Shown piece by piece: positions 1 through 6,053 of a stretch of DNA of 6,446 nt. Every line of letters begins with the position of its first letter. The first letter of the stretch is position 1. Source of the stretch: Rubritepida sp. (lineage in GTDB: Bacteria; Pseudomonadota; Alphaproteobacteria; Acetobacterales; Acetobacteraceae); the NCBI GenBank assembly GCA_014376425.1, contig JACMRO010000509.1, positions 1-6,446 on the forward strand, in the 5' to 3' direction. A program made the position numbers and the translations under genes. Under the pieces are notes generated by a model. That model saw nothing but the letters and a program-made list of their open reading frames with translations. It had not been told where the DNA came from and made no database searches.

Positions 1-686
1 ATCACGGCGTAATGGAAGCGGCGCATGAAATCCGTGGCGAAGGCGCCGAACTGGCCGCGCGCCTGCCAGGTGGCCGCGTGCAGCGGCAGCATCCGGTCGA
101 ACCAGGCCCGCGCCTGCACGGCATCGGCGGGCCGCTCCAGCCGCACCTCCCCCAGGGCGGCATAATGGCGCATCGAGCGGCGGATCTGCTGCCGGCTGTT
201 GGCGCCGCGGCTGGCGAGGTAGTCGCCGCCGCTGGCCCGCAGCGCGTCCAGGTCCAGGAAGGGCGCCACGCGGTCCTGCCGTCGCCAGCTGACGCCGCCG
301 GCCAGCGGCAGCAGCACGGGCGCCACCCCGCCCAGCACCAGCGAGCGCGCATCCGGTATCTGCCAGGCCGCCTGCAGCAGCGCGCCCGCCACCGCCGGCT
401 CGCCGCAAAGGGGCGCGTTGTGCTCGATGAACGGCGCGTCGAGCAGCGGGTCGCCACTTTCGGTCAGGCACAGCCGGCCCCGCGCGCGGTTGAACAGCGC
501 CAGCCCGACGATGGCGCCGTCGCGATGCGCGCGCAGCAAAACCGGGTCGGGGAAGCGCTCCTCCGCCAGGCAGCCGACCCAGCTCCAGGACTGGAAGAAG
601 CCAGGTGCCGGCAGGCGGGCCTCCAGTTCCCGCCAATCGCGTTCCAATGCCGCGAAGCTCTCGACTTTGACTGTTTCCACCCGCAT
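1..686 (-). CDS. CelD/BcsL-type GNAT (FemAB-like) acyltransferase, 3' end outside window
   Basis: The reverse-strand frame from the ATG at 686 is open to the window edge and gives 228 residues without a stop; the C-terminal part lies outside. The product looks like the GNAT/FemAB-related family of CelD/BcsL (Acetyltransf_6), found in cellulose and exopolysaccharide loci. Visible signs are the aromatic FFQSWSW block at residues 30-36 that opens this fold, a central beta-rich segment, and the basic stretch SRQQIRRSMR at 164-173, which matches the LRSTIQRKLARA stretch of the GNAT protein at 3730-4890. By family it would transfer an acyl or aminoacyl group in polysaccharide or precursor modification; the substrate cannot be read. 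An in-frame ATG at 713 would add nine residues (MEILGSLGV). Neither start has a clear Shine-Dalgarno sequence, and 686 is preferred because the family-like sequence begins there. It is transcribed divergently from the polysaccharide operon. The overlapping plus-strand frames are Arg/Gln/Gly-rich shadows. Confidence 0.8.
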   Translation of the reverse strand, partial: MRVETVKVESFAALERDWRELEARLPAPGFFQSWSWVGCLAEERFPDPVLLRAHRDGAIVGLALFNRARGRLCLTESGDPLLDAPFIEHNAPLCGEPAVAGALLQAAWQIPDARSLVLGGVAPVLLPLAGGVSWRRQDRVAPFLDLDALRASGGDYLASRGANSRQQIRRSMRHYAALGEVRLERPADAVQARAWFDRMLPLHAATWQARGQFGAFATDFMRRFHYAV

Positions 687-735
687 GACGCCCAAGCTGC
701 CAAGAATTTCCATCGTTGCGAACCGGGGACCGGCA
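687..735. promoter_or_regulatory. Short divergent intergenic gap between the GNAT gene and the operon
   Basis: This 49-bp stretch (22 bp if the minus-strand gene starts at 713) separates the two divergent start codons and is the only non-coding DNA in the window. It and the adjoining 661-686 region are less GC-rich than their surroundings, which suits a promoter region, but no convincing -35/-10 pair was found on either strand. Promoters for both directions must lie here or inside the opposing coding sequence. The regulatory role is inferred from position only. Confidence 0.35.
725..729 (+). promoter_or_regulatory. Likely ribosome binding site for the GT4-deacetylase gene
   Basis: A GGGGA run ends six bases before the ATG at 736. 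It supports 736 as the start rather than the in-frame upstream extension back to 418, whose Ser/Arg-rich translation is antisense to the GNAT gene. Confidence 0.5.
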
Positions 736-2988
736 ATGAAGATTGAATCCCGCGTTCTCCATGTGATGAAGGCCTATCGGCCAGATTTCACCGGGGAGGG
801 AGTCTTCCTGGAACGCTCCAGTGCCGTGATGCAGGAGCTGGCGGGCCAGGTGGAGCATGATCTGCTGGTCACGCACACGCACCGACCCAAGGAGCCCGGC
901 GTGGCGGCCGTCTGCTCGACCCTGCGCAGGGTCGTCCATCTGACCCGGGGCCCGGTTTCCGCCATCAAGCGTGAATGGCTACTGTTCCTGTGGTTCCTGC
1001 TCAATCTGCGCCGCTACGATGTCGTGCATTTCCGGACGCACGCCGACTGGTATTTCGTCAGCTACCTGATGACACGGCTGGCAGGCCGAAGGCTGGTGCT
1101 CTCCGCCACGCTGGATGACAGCCTGCCGGTGCTGGTGAACCACTACCGGCCCAGCCTGCGGGGCCTGGCCGCGCGGGGGCTGCGGCTGTTCGATGAATAC
1201 GTCGCCATCAGCCCCAAGCTCGACGCCGAGAACCGCGCCTGGTCCGCCGACCCTGCGCATTGCCACCTGATCCCCTGCGGCGTCACCGTCCCCCCGGTCT
1301 CCGATGGGGTCGAGGCATTGCGGCACCGGCTTGGCCTGGCCACCGACGCGCCCGTGCTGCTCTTCGTCGGCGGGCTGTGCCAGCGCAAGGATCCGCTGCT
1401 GCTGATCACCGCCATGCCGGCGATCCTGGCGCGGCATCCCACGGCGCAGCTGGTGCTGGTGGGCCCGCCGCTGGAGCTGGACTACGTCGCGGCACTGCAT
1501 GCGGCGGCGGCACCATTCGCCGCGCATGTGCACTTCGCCGGCGAGCAGCTGGACCCGCACCCATGGTTCGGCGCGGCCGACGTGCTGGTGTTCGCCTCCC
1601 GCCTGGAAGGGTTCGGCACCGTGGTGCCGGAGGCGATGGGACACGGGCTGCCGGTCGTCGCCCGCCACCTGCCGGGGGTGAATGACAGCTTCGTCCTGCC
1701 CGGTACCACCGGTTACCTCTTCGATGACGAGGCGGGCTACCTGCAGGGTGTTCTGCGGCTTCTCGACGACGGCGCGCTGCGGGTCCGGCTGGGCGCCGCG
1801 GGGGCGGCCCTGGTGGAACGCGAATTCGGCATGCGGCAGGCGGCGACGCGCTATCTGGGCGTCTACGGGCTCAGCGACGCGGTGCAGCAGCCTGCCCCCG
1901 GCACCCCGCCCACCGGCCTGGGCAGCAGCGCTTCCATCGCCGATAGCCGCTTTCACGCCCCCGCCGAGCACGCCCTGCCCCGCCCCGACGAGGCGCCGCT
2001 GCTGGTCACCATGATCGATGCCGAGGAGGCGTTCGACTGGTCGGCGCCGTTTTCCCGCAATGCGCGCGACGTAACCTCTATGGGCGCCCAGTGGCGGGCG
2101 CACCGGGTGTTCGAGCGGCACAACGTGGTGCCGGTCTACCTGACGGACCACCCGGTGGCGTCGCAGGATGGAGGGATCGGCCCGCTGCGTGAATTGCTGG
2201 CCGACCGCGCCTGCGATGTCGGCGCGCAGCTGCACCCCTGGGTCAACCCGCCCTTCAGCGAGGCACTGGGCGAGGATAACAGCTTCGCCGGCAACCTGCC
2301 GGTGGCGGCCGAACTGGCCAAGGCCGAGGTGCTGACCAATGCGCTGATCGACGCCTTTGGTCAGCGGCCGCTGATCTACCGCACCGGCCGTTTCGGCGTC
2401 GGCCTGCGCACCGGCGACGTGCTGAAGCGGCTGGGCTACCTGGCCGACAGCAGCGTGGCGCCATGCTGGCCGCCCGCCTCTTTGCGGCACGAGCCGGCGG
2501 CCTGGGCCGCCACCCCCGGGCCCTACTGGGTGGACCGCGAACGGACGCTGATGGAAATCCCGGTCTCGGCCGCGCTGGTCGGCGCCCTGGCCGGGCCGGT
2601 CGGGCACCGGCTGGCGCCCACCGTCTTCTCGCCCTGGGCGGAACGGCTGCACGTGCCCGGCATCGCCGCCCGGCTGGGCCTGCTGGAGCGTATCCGTCTC
2701 ACGCCGGAGGGCATGACGATCGAGGAGGCCAAGCGCCTGGCGCGGTCGATGCTGGCCGGCGGCCACCGCGTCTTCGTGCTGACCTACCACTCGCCCTCGC
2801 TGGAGCCGGGCAACACGCCCTATGTGCGGGATATTGCCCAGCGCGACCGTTTTCTGGCCTGGCTGGACGAGTTCTACAGCTTCTTCCGCGAGGAGCTGGG
2901 CGGCAGGGTGGCGAGCTGGCAGGAGGTGCGCTTCGGCCCGGTCACGGCACGGGCTAGCGGCACGCCGAAGCTGGTGCCGGCGCGATGA
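736..2988 (+). CDS. Fused GT4 glycosyltransferase and WalW-type polysaccharide deacetylase
   Basis: The 750-aa protein joins two enzymes in one frame. Residues 1 to about 380 form a GT-B fold, GT4-type retaining glycosyltransferase: an N-terminal RVLHVMKAYRPD strand, the VLLFVGG strand at 207-213 followed by R217/K218 of the nucleotide-sugar site, and an intact EX7E motif (E291 and E299, within EGFGTVVPEA). A Pro/Ala/Ser/Gly-rich linker spans about 383-420. Residues 421 to about 735 resemble WalW-like members of the NodB deacetylase superfamily: LLVTMIDAEEAFDW (422-435, acidic D428/E430/E431), LHPW with H500, RTGRFG (R549, R552) and LTYHSPS with H685. By family the first half adds a sugar to a growing glycan and the second removes acetyl groups from sugars. 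No signal peptide is visible, so both halves should act in the cytoplasm. The start at 736 has a GGGGA sequence upstream and begins where GT4 homology begins. Its stop overlaps the next start by 4 bp. The fusion seems genuine because no usable start lies between the linker and the deacetylase core. Confidence 0.88.
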   Translation: MKIESRVLHVMKAYRPDFTGEGVFLERSSAVMQELAGQVEHDLLVTHTHRPKEPGVAAVCSTLRRVVHLTRGPVSAIKREWLLFLWFLLNLRRYDVVHFRTHADWYFVSYLMTRLAGRRLVLSATLDDSLPVLVNHYRPSLRGLAARGLRLFDEYVAISPKLDAENRAWSADPAHCHLIPCGVTVPPVSDGVEALRHRLGLATDAPVLLFVGGLCQRKDPLLLITAMPAILARHPTAQLVLVGPPLELDYVAALHAAAAPFAAHVHFAGEQLDPHPWFGAADVLVFASRLEGFGTVVPEAMGHGLPVVARHLPGVNDSFVLPGTTGYLFDDEAGYLQGVLRLLDDGALRVRLGAAGAALVEREFGMRQAATRYLGVYGLSDAVQQPAPGTPPTGLGSSASIADSRFHAPAEHALPRPDEAPLLVTMIDAEEAFDWSAPFSRNARDVTSMGAQWRAHRVFERHNVVPVYLTDHPVASQDGGIGPLRELLADRACDVGAQLHPWVNPPFSEALGEDNSFAGNLPVAAELAKAEVLTNALIDAFGQRPLIYRTGRFGVGLRTGDVLKRLGYLADSSVAPCWPPASLRHEPAAWAATPGPYWVDRERTLMEIPVSAALVGALAGPVGHRLAPTVFSPWAERLHVPGIAARLGLLERIRLTPEGMTIEEAKRLARSMLAGGHRVFVLTYHSPSLEPGNTPYVRDIAQRDRFLAWLDEFYSFFREELGGRVASWQEVRFGPVTARASGTPKLVPAR

Positions 2989-3746
2989 ACGGCGCGCTCG
3001 AAGCGTCGCTGGCCTGGCGGCAGACACTGGCGGCGTTGCTGCTGCCGCCGCTCGGGCTGCTGCTGCTGGGAGGGCTGGCCGGATTGCTGGCCTGGCGCGG
3101 CCGGCGCTGGGCCGGGCTGCTCGCGGCTTTCGCCTGCCTGGGTGTTCTCCTGCTGGCGACGCCGGTCGCGGCCTCGCTGCTGCGATGGTCGCTGGAGCGC
3201 GAACTCGCCGCGGCGCCCGTCAGCGGGCCGCCGCCCGGCGCCATCATCATCCTGGGTGCCGAGGTGGCGCATGGCGTGCAAGGCGGCGTGACGGTGGGCC
3301 CGCTGACCCTGGAAAGGCTGCGCGCCGGTGCCGCATTGCACCGCAGCACCGGCCTGCCGCTGCTGGTGACAGCCGGCGTGCTGGCCGCGGGGGACCCGCC
3401 GCTGGCGCAACTGATGGCCGCCAGCCTGGCCGAAGATTTCCGCACCCCGGCGCGCTGGATCGAGCCCAGCGCCGCCGATACCGCGCAGAATGCCGGGCTG
3501 AGTGCGGTGATGCTGCGGGCCGATGGCATTGAGGCGCCCTACGTCGTCAGCCATGCCTGGCATCTGCCACGTGCGCTGGGCGCATTCGCCCGGCGGGATT
3601 TCACCGCGGTGCCGGCCCCTGTCATGCCGGGCCGCGGCCCGGCTTTCGGGGGTGCCATGTGGTCGCCCCGGGCCGACAACCTTGCCGAAAGCTGGTTCAT
3701 GCTGCGCGAATGGGTCGGGAGGGTTTTCTATGCCTGGCGCGGCTGA
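2985..3746 (+). CDS. Membrane-anchored YdcF/SanA-like DUF218 protein
   Basis: A 253-aa protein with two hydrophobic segments (about residues 15-36 and 43-66, separated by a WRGRRW turn), then a soluble domain of the DUF218 (YdcF/ElyC/SanA) type. Domain signs are the AIIILGAEV strand at 86-94, the TLERLRAGAALHR segment (108-120), the polar E160/D165-T166/N169 cluster, the VSHAWHLPRA motif at 188-197, and the closing LREWVGRVFYAW. Family members sit at the inner membrane. ElyC and SanA are linked to envelope integrity and lipid-carrier or peptidoglycan metabolism, but the biochemical reaction is not settled. Here it lies inside a glycosyltransferase operon, so a role in handling a lipid-linked glycan is a reasonable inference and not shown. 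Its ATG overlaps the previous stop as ATGA and lacks a clear Shine-Dalgarno, so it probably relies on translational coupling. Its tail overlaps the next gene by 17 bp. Confidence 0.85.
   Translation: MNGALEASLAWRQTLAALLLPPLGLLLLGGLAGLLAWRGRRWAGLLAAFACLGVLLLATPVAASLLRWSLERELAAAPVSGPPPGAIIILGAEVAHGVQGGVTVGPLTLERLRAGAALHRSTGLPLLVTAGVLAAGDPPLAQLMAASLAEDFRTPARWIEPSAADTAQNAGLSAVMLRADGIEAPYVVSHAWHLPRALGAFARRDFTAVPAPVMPGRGPAFGGAMWSPRADNLAESWFMLREWVGRVFYAWRG
3717..3723 (+). promoter_or_regulatory. Strong Shine-Dalgarno deciding the start of the second GNAT gene
   Basis: GGGAGGG lies six bases before the ATG at 3730, inside the end of the DUF218 gene. It is the best ribosome binding site in the window. 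It fixes the start so that the Pro/Ala/Leu-rich leader is translated, and it argues against the longer in-frame extension back to 3523. Confidence 0.7.
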
Positions 3747-4890
3747 CCCCCCCGGCCCCCACCCGGCCCTTCCCCTGGCCAACGCCCCCGTCCCACCTCC
3801 GGCCCTCCCCTCGGCCCAAGCTCCGGCCCTCCCCCTGGCCCGGCTGGAGCCGGTAGCCGGCACATCGCTGCCGGATTGGTGCGATCCCTTCCTGGCGCCG
3901 GCGAATGACGGCGACTTCTTCGCCAGCCGGCTGTGGTACGACACGCTGCTGGCGCATGCCTGTCCGGTGGCCGCCCAACCGGTGCTGGCGGTATGCGGCG
4001 ATGCCTGGCTGCTGCCGCTGCTGCGCGGGCGCCGCCGGCTGTCGAGCCTGGCCGGGCCGTACAGCCTGGCGTGGCGGCCGCTGCCCGCGCCCGGTGCAAG
4101 CCCGGCCGTGCTGCGCCGCGCCGGTGTCGCGCTTGGCACGCTGCTGCGCCACCGCCCGCCCACGCGGCTCGATACGCTGGATGACACGGCGCCGGGCCTG
4201 TCCGTGCTGCTTGCAGGGCTGGCGGAGCGGGGCCTGCGGGTCAGCCAATTCCAGCATTTCGGCAACTGGCACGAGGCGGTGCCGCCCGGCGCGGGCTGGG
4301 ATGCCTATCTGGCCAGGCGCCCCCCCGCGCTGCGCAGCACCATCCAGCGCAAGCTGGCGCGTGCGGCGCGCAGCGCCCGGTTCGAGCTGATCGACAGCCC
4401 GGGCCCAGCCCTGGCGCAAGGCGTCGTCGCCTATGAGGCGGTGCGTTCCCGCAGCTGGAAACCTTTCGAGCCCTTCCCGCATTTCGATGCCGCGCTTATG
4501 CAGGCCACTGCCGCCGCTGGCCTTCTGCGGCTGGGCGTCCTGCGCGACCCGCAAGGAGAGCCGATGGCCGCGCAGTACTGGATCGTCTCGGGCAGCCTGG
4601 CCACGCTGGTGAAGCTCGCGCATGACGAGGCTGCCCGCGCGGCTTCGCCCGGCACGGCGCTGACCGCGCTGATGATCCGGCATCTGATCGAGGTGGACGG
4701 GGTGCGCGGCCTGGATTTCGGCCGCGGCGACGATGACTACAAGCAGCTCTGGGTCGCGCAGCGCGCGCAGCGCATCGGCCTGGTTCTGACTGACCCCTGG
4801 CACCCCGCAGGGCTGCTGGAACTGGCGCGCCAGGCCGCTTCGCGCGGTCGCGCCTGGTGGCGGGGCGTGGGCCGGGGCGCGGTGGCATGA
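3730..4890 (+). CDS. CelD/BcsL-type GNAT (FemAB-like) acyltransferase with Pro-rich N-terminus
   Basis: A 386-aa protein. Residues 1 to about 40 are a low-complexity Pro/Ala/Leu leader carrying three PALP(L/S)A repeats. The rest resembles the Acetyltransf_6 (CelD/BcsL, FemAB-related GNAT) family: a DPFLAPANDGDFFASRLWYD opening, the basic LRSTIQRKLARA helix at 201-212, RSWKPFE at 241-247, a core with the MAAQYWIV strand, and the family-typical GLDFGRGDDDYKQLW at 327-341. By family it transfers an acyl or aminoacyl group during polysaccharide or precursor tailoring; donor and acceptor are not readable. The leader is not a convincing signal peptide, as it has no positively charged start followed by an uninterrupted hydrophobic core, so a cytoplasmic location is assumed. 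The start is set by GGGAGGG six bases upstream. It overlaps the DUF218 gene by 17 bp and the next glycosyltransferase by ATGA. It is a distant paralogue of the minus-strand GNAT gene at 1-686. Confidence 0.85.
   Translation: MPGAADPPGPHPALPLANAPVPPPALPSAQAPALPLARLEPVAGTSLPDWCDPFLAPANDGDFFASRLWYDTLLAHACPVAAQPVLAVCGDAWLLPLLRGRRRLSSLAGPYSLAWRPLPAPGASPAVLRRAGVALGTLLRHRPPTRLDTLDDTAPGLSVLLAGLAERGLRVSQFQHFGNWHEAVPPGAGWDAYLARRPPALRSTIQRKLARAARSARFELIDSPGPALAQGVVAYEAVRSRSWKPFEPFPHFDAALMQATAAAGLLRLGVLRDPQGEPMAAQYWIVSGSLATLVKLAHDEAARAASPGTALTALMIRHLIEVDGVRGLDFGRGDDDYKQLWVAQRAQRIGLVLTDPWHPAGLLELARQAASRGRAWWRGVGRGAVA
3763..3840 (+). repeat. Three 18-bp imperfect direct repeats encoding PALP(L/S)A
   Basis: Near-identical 18-bp units lie at 3763-3780, 3799-3816 and 3823-3840. 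All are in the same codon phase and begin CCGGCCCT. They encode PALPLA, PALPSA and PALPLA at residues 12-17, 24-29 and 32-37 of the GNAT protein, separated by NAPVPP and QA. Spacings of 36 and 24 bp are multiples of three, so copy-number change would keep the frame. This looks like in-frame expansion of a disordered leader. Confidence 0.75.
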
Positions 4891-6053
4891 GGGTCCTCTA
4901 CAGCCACCGCATCCGCTCGCGCGATGGCCAGTCGGTGCATCTGGAAGCGATGGTCGCCGCCTGGCGCCGCGCCGGGCACGACGTTCTGGTGCAGGGCCCG
5001 GCCGGCTTCGCGGCCGACGGGCTGGGCGGCGGCAGCGGCCTGGTGGACTGGGTGCGCACCCGCCTGCCCGGCTGGGTGGGCGAGCTGGCCGAGCTGGCCT
5101 ACGCCCTGCCCGCCGCCTGGGCGCTGGACCGCGCCGCGGCCGCCTTCCAACCCGACTTCATCTATGAGCGCGCCAACCTGTTCCACCTGGCCGGCAGCCT
5201 GGTGGCTCGCCGGCGCGGCCTTCCGCTGCTGCTGGAGGTCAACGCGCCGCTGGCCGAGGAACGGGCAAAATTCAGCGGGCTTTCCCGGCGTTGGCTGGCG
5301 GCGGGGCTGGAGCACTGGGTGTGGCGCCGGGCCGACCGCGTGTTGCCGGTGACCGCGGTGCTGGCCGGCCATGTCGCCGCCGCCGGCGTGCCTGCCGGGC
5401 GCATTACCGTGGTGCCCAACGGCATCGACCTGGACGAATACCCGCCCCCGCCGCCGCGTTCCCCCGGCGCCGACATCCGGCTGGGCTTCATCGGCTTCGT
5501 GCGCGACTGGCATGGCATGGACCGCGTGCTGCGCGCCGTCGCCGCCTGGGATGGCGAACCACCGCTGGCGCTGACCATCGTGGGCGACGGCCCGGCCCGG
5601 CCAGGGCTGGAGGCGCTGGCGGCCGAGCTGGGCGTCGCCGGCCAGCTCGAATTCACTGGCCTTGCGGCGCGCGACGCGGTGCCGGCGCTGATCGGCCGCT
5701 TCGACATCGCCATGCAGCCCGCCGCCGTGCCCTATGCCTGCCCGCTGAAGGTGCTGGAATACATGGCCGCCGGCCGCGCCATCGTAGCGCCCGACCAGCC
5801 CAACCTGCGCGAGTTGCTGGAGGATGGCCGCAGCGCGCTTCTGTTCGACCCGGCCGACCCCGATGCGATGTGGCAGGCGGTGCTGCGCCTGGCGCGCGAG
5901 CCTGCGCTGCGCCGGTCGCTGGGCGCCGAGGCCCGTGCCGACATCACTCGCCGTGGACTGACCTGGGACGATCACGCGGCGCGCGTCATCGGCTTCGCCG
6001 GCGAGGCGCGGGCACGCCCTGCGGCAGCGCCGCCGCTCCGGCGCCCGGCGTGA
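4887..6053 (+). CDS. GT4-family glycosyltransferase
   Basis: A 388-aa GT-B fold protein, normal for a complete GT4 enzyme. The N-terminal half starts MRVLYSHRIRSRDGQSVHLE, with the acceptor-side loop after the first strand, and includes a FIYERANLFHLAG segment. The C-terminal half has VVPNGID at 175-181, LGFIGFVRDWHG at 199-210, the LTIVGDGPARPGLE strand, and PLKVLEYMAAGRAIVA from residue 286. The second glutamate of EX7E is E291, but the first position (283) is tyrosine, a variation I recall in the PLKxxEYMA subgroup. It should transfer a sugar from a nucleotide donor to a lipid-linked glycan in the cytoplasm; the sugar cannot be told. The ATG overlaps the previous stop as ATGA; a start ten codons earlier (4857) would add a Gly/Arg-rich shadow of the preceding gene. 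The stop overlaps the next GTG by 4 bp. The last 15 or so residues are Pro/Arg/Ala-rich. Confidence 0.88.
   Translation: MRVLYSHRIRSRDGQSVHLEAMVAAWRRAGHDVLVQGPAGFAADGLGGGSGLVDWVRTRLPGWVGELAELAYALPAAWALDRAAAAFQPDFIYERANLFHLAGSLVARRRGLPLLLEVNAPLAEERAKFSGLSRRWLAAGLEHWVWRRADRVLPVTAVLAGHVAAAGVPAGRITVVPNGIDLDEYPPPPPRSPGADIRLGFIGFVRDWHGMDRVLRAVAAWDGEPPLALTIVGDGPARPGLEALAAELGVAGQLEFTGLAARDAVPALIGRFDIAMQPAAVPYACPLKVLEYMAAGRAIVAPDQPNLRELLEDGRSALLFDPADPDAMWQAVLRLAREPALRRSLGAEARADITRRGLTWDDHAARVIGFAGEARARPAAAPPLRRPA

Noticed and set aside
667..672. TTGACT as a possible -35 box upstream of the operon
   Set aside because: No acceptable -10 element follows at 16-19 bp, and the hexamer lies inside the GNAT coding sequence; a single hexamer match is too weak to call.
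418..735. In-frame upstream extension of the fusion gene (106 extra codons from an ATG at 418)
   Set aside because: The extension is Ser/Arg-rich with no family resemblance and lies antisense to the convincing GNAT frame; GT4 homology begins at 736, with a GGGGA sequence before it.
12..746. Plus-strand 244-codon open frame over the minus-strand GNAT gene
   Set aside because: Its translation is rich in Arg, Gln, Gly and His as expected for an antisense shadow in GC-rich DNA, while the opposite strand reads as a recognisable CelD/BcsL-type protein.
979..3027. Minus-strand 682-codon open frame
   Set aside because: It is antisense to the fusion gene, whose motifs are clear in the plus frame. 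The translation is low-complexity Gln/Arg/Gly/His without domain signs; long antisense frames are common at this GC content.
3763..3840. Repeat block considered as a CRISPR-like or REP-type intergenic element
   Set aside because: Units are only 18 bp with 6- to 18-bp separations, all in codon phase within a translated leader, so they fit coding repeat expansion.
2874..4265. Minus-strand 463-codon open frame, and the minus frame at 4737-5975
   Set aside because: Both are shadows spanning the ends of several well-supported plus-strand genes and show biased composition with no recognisable motif.
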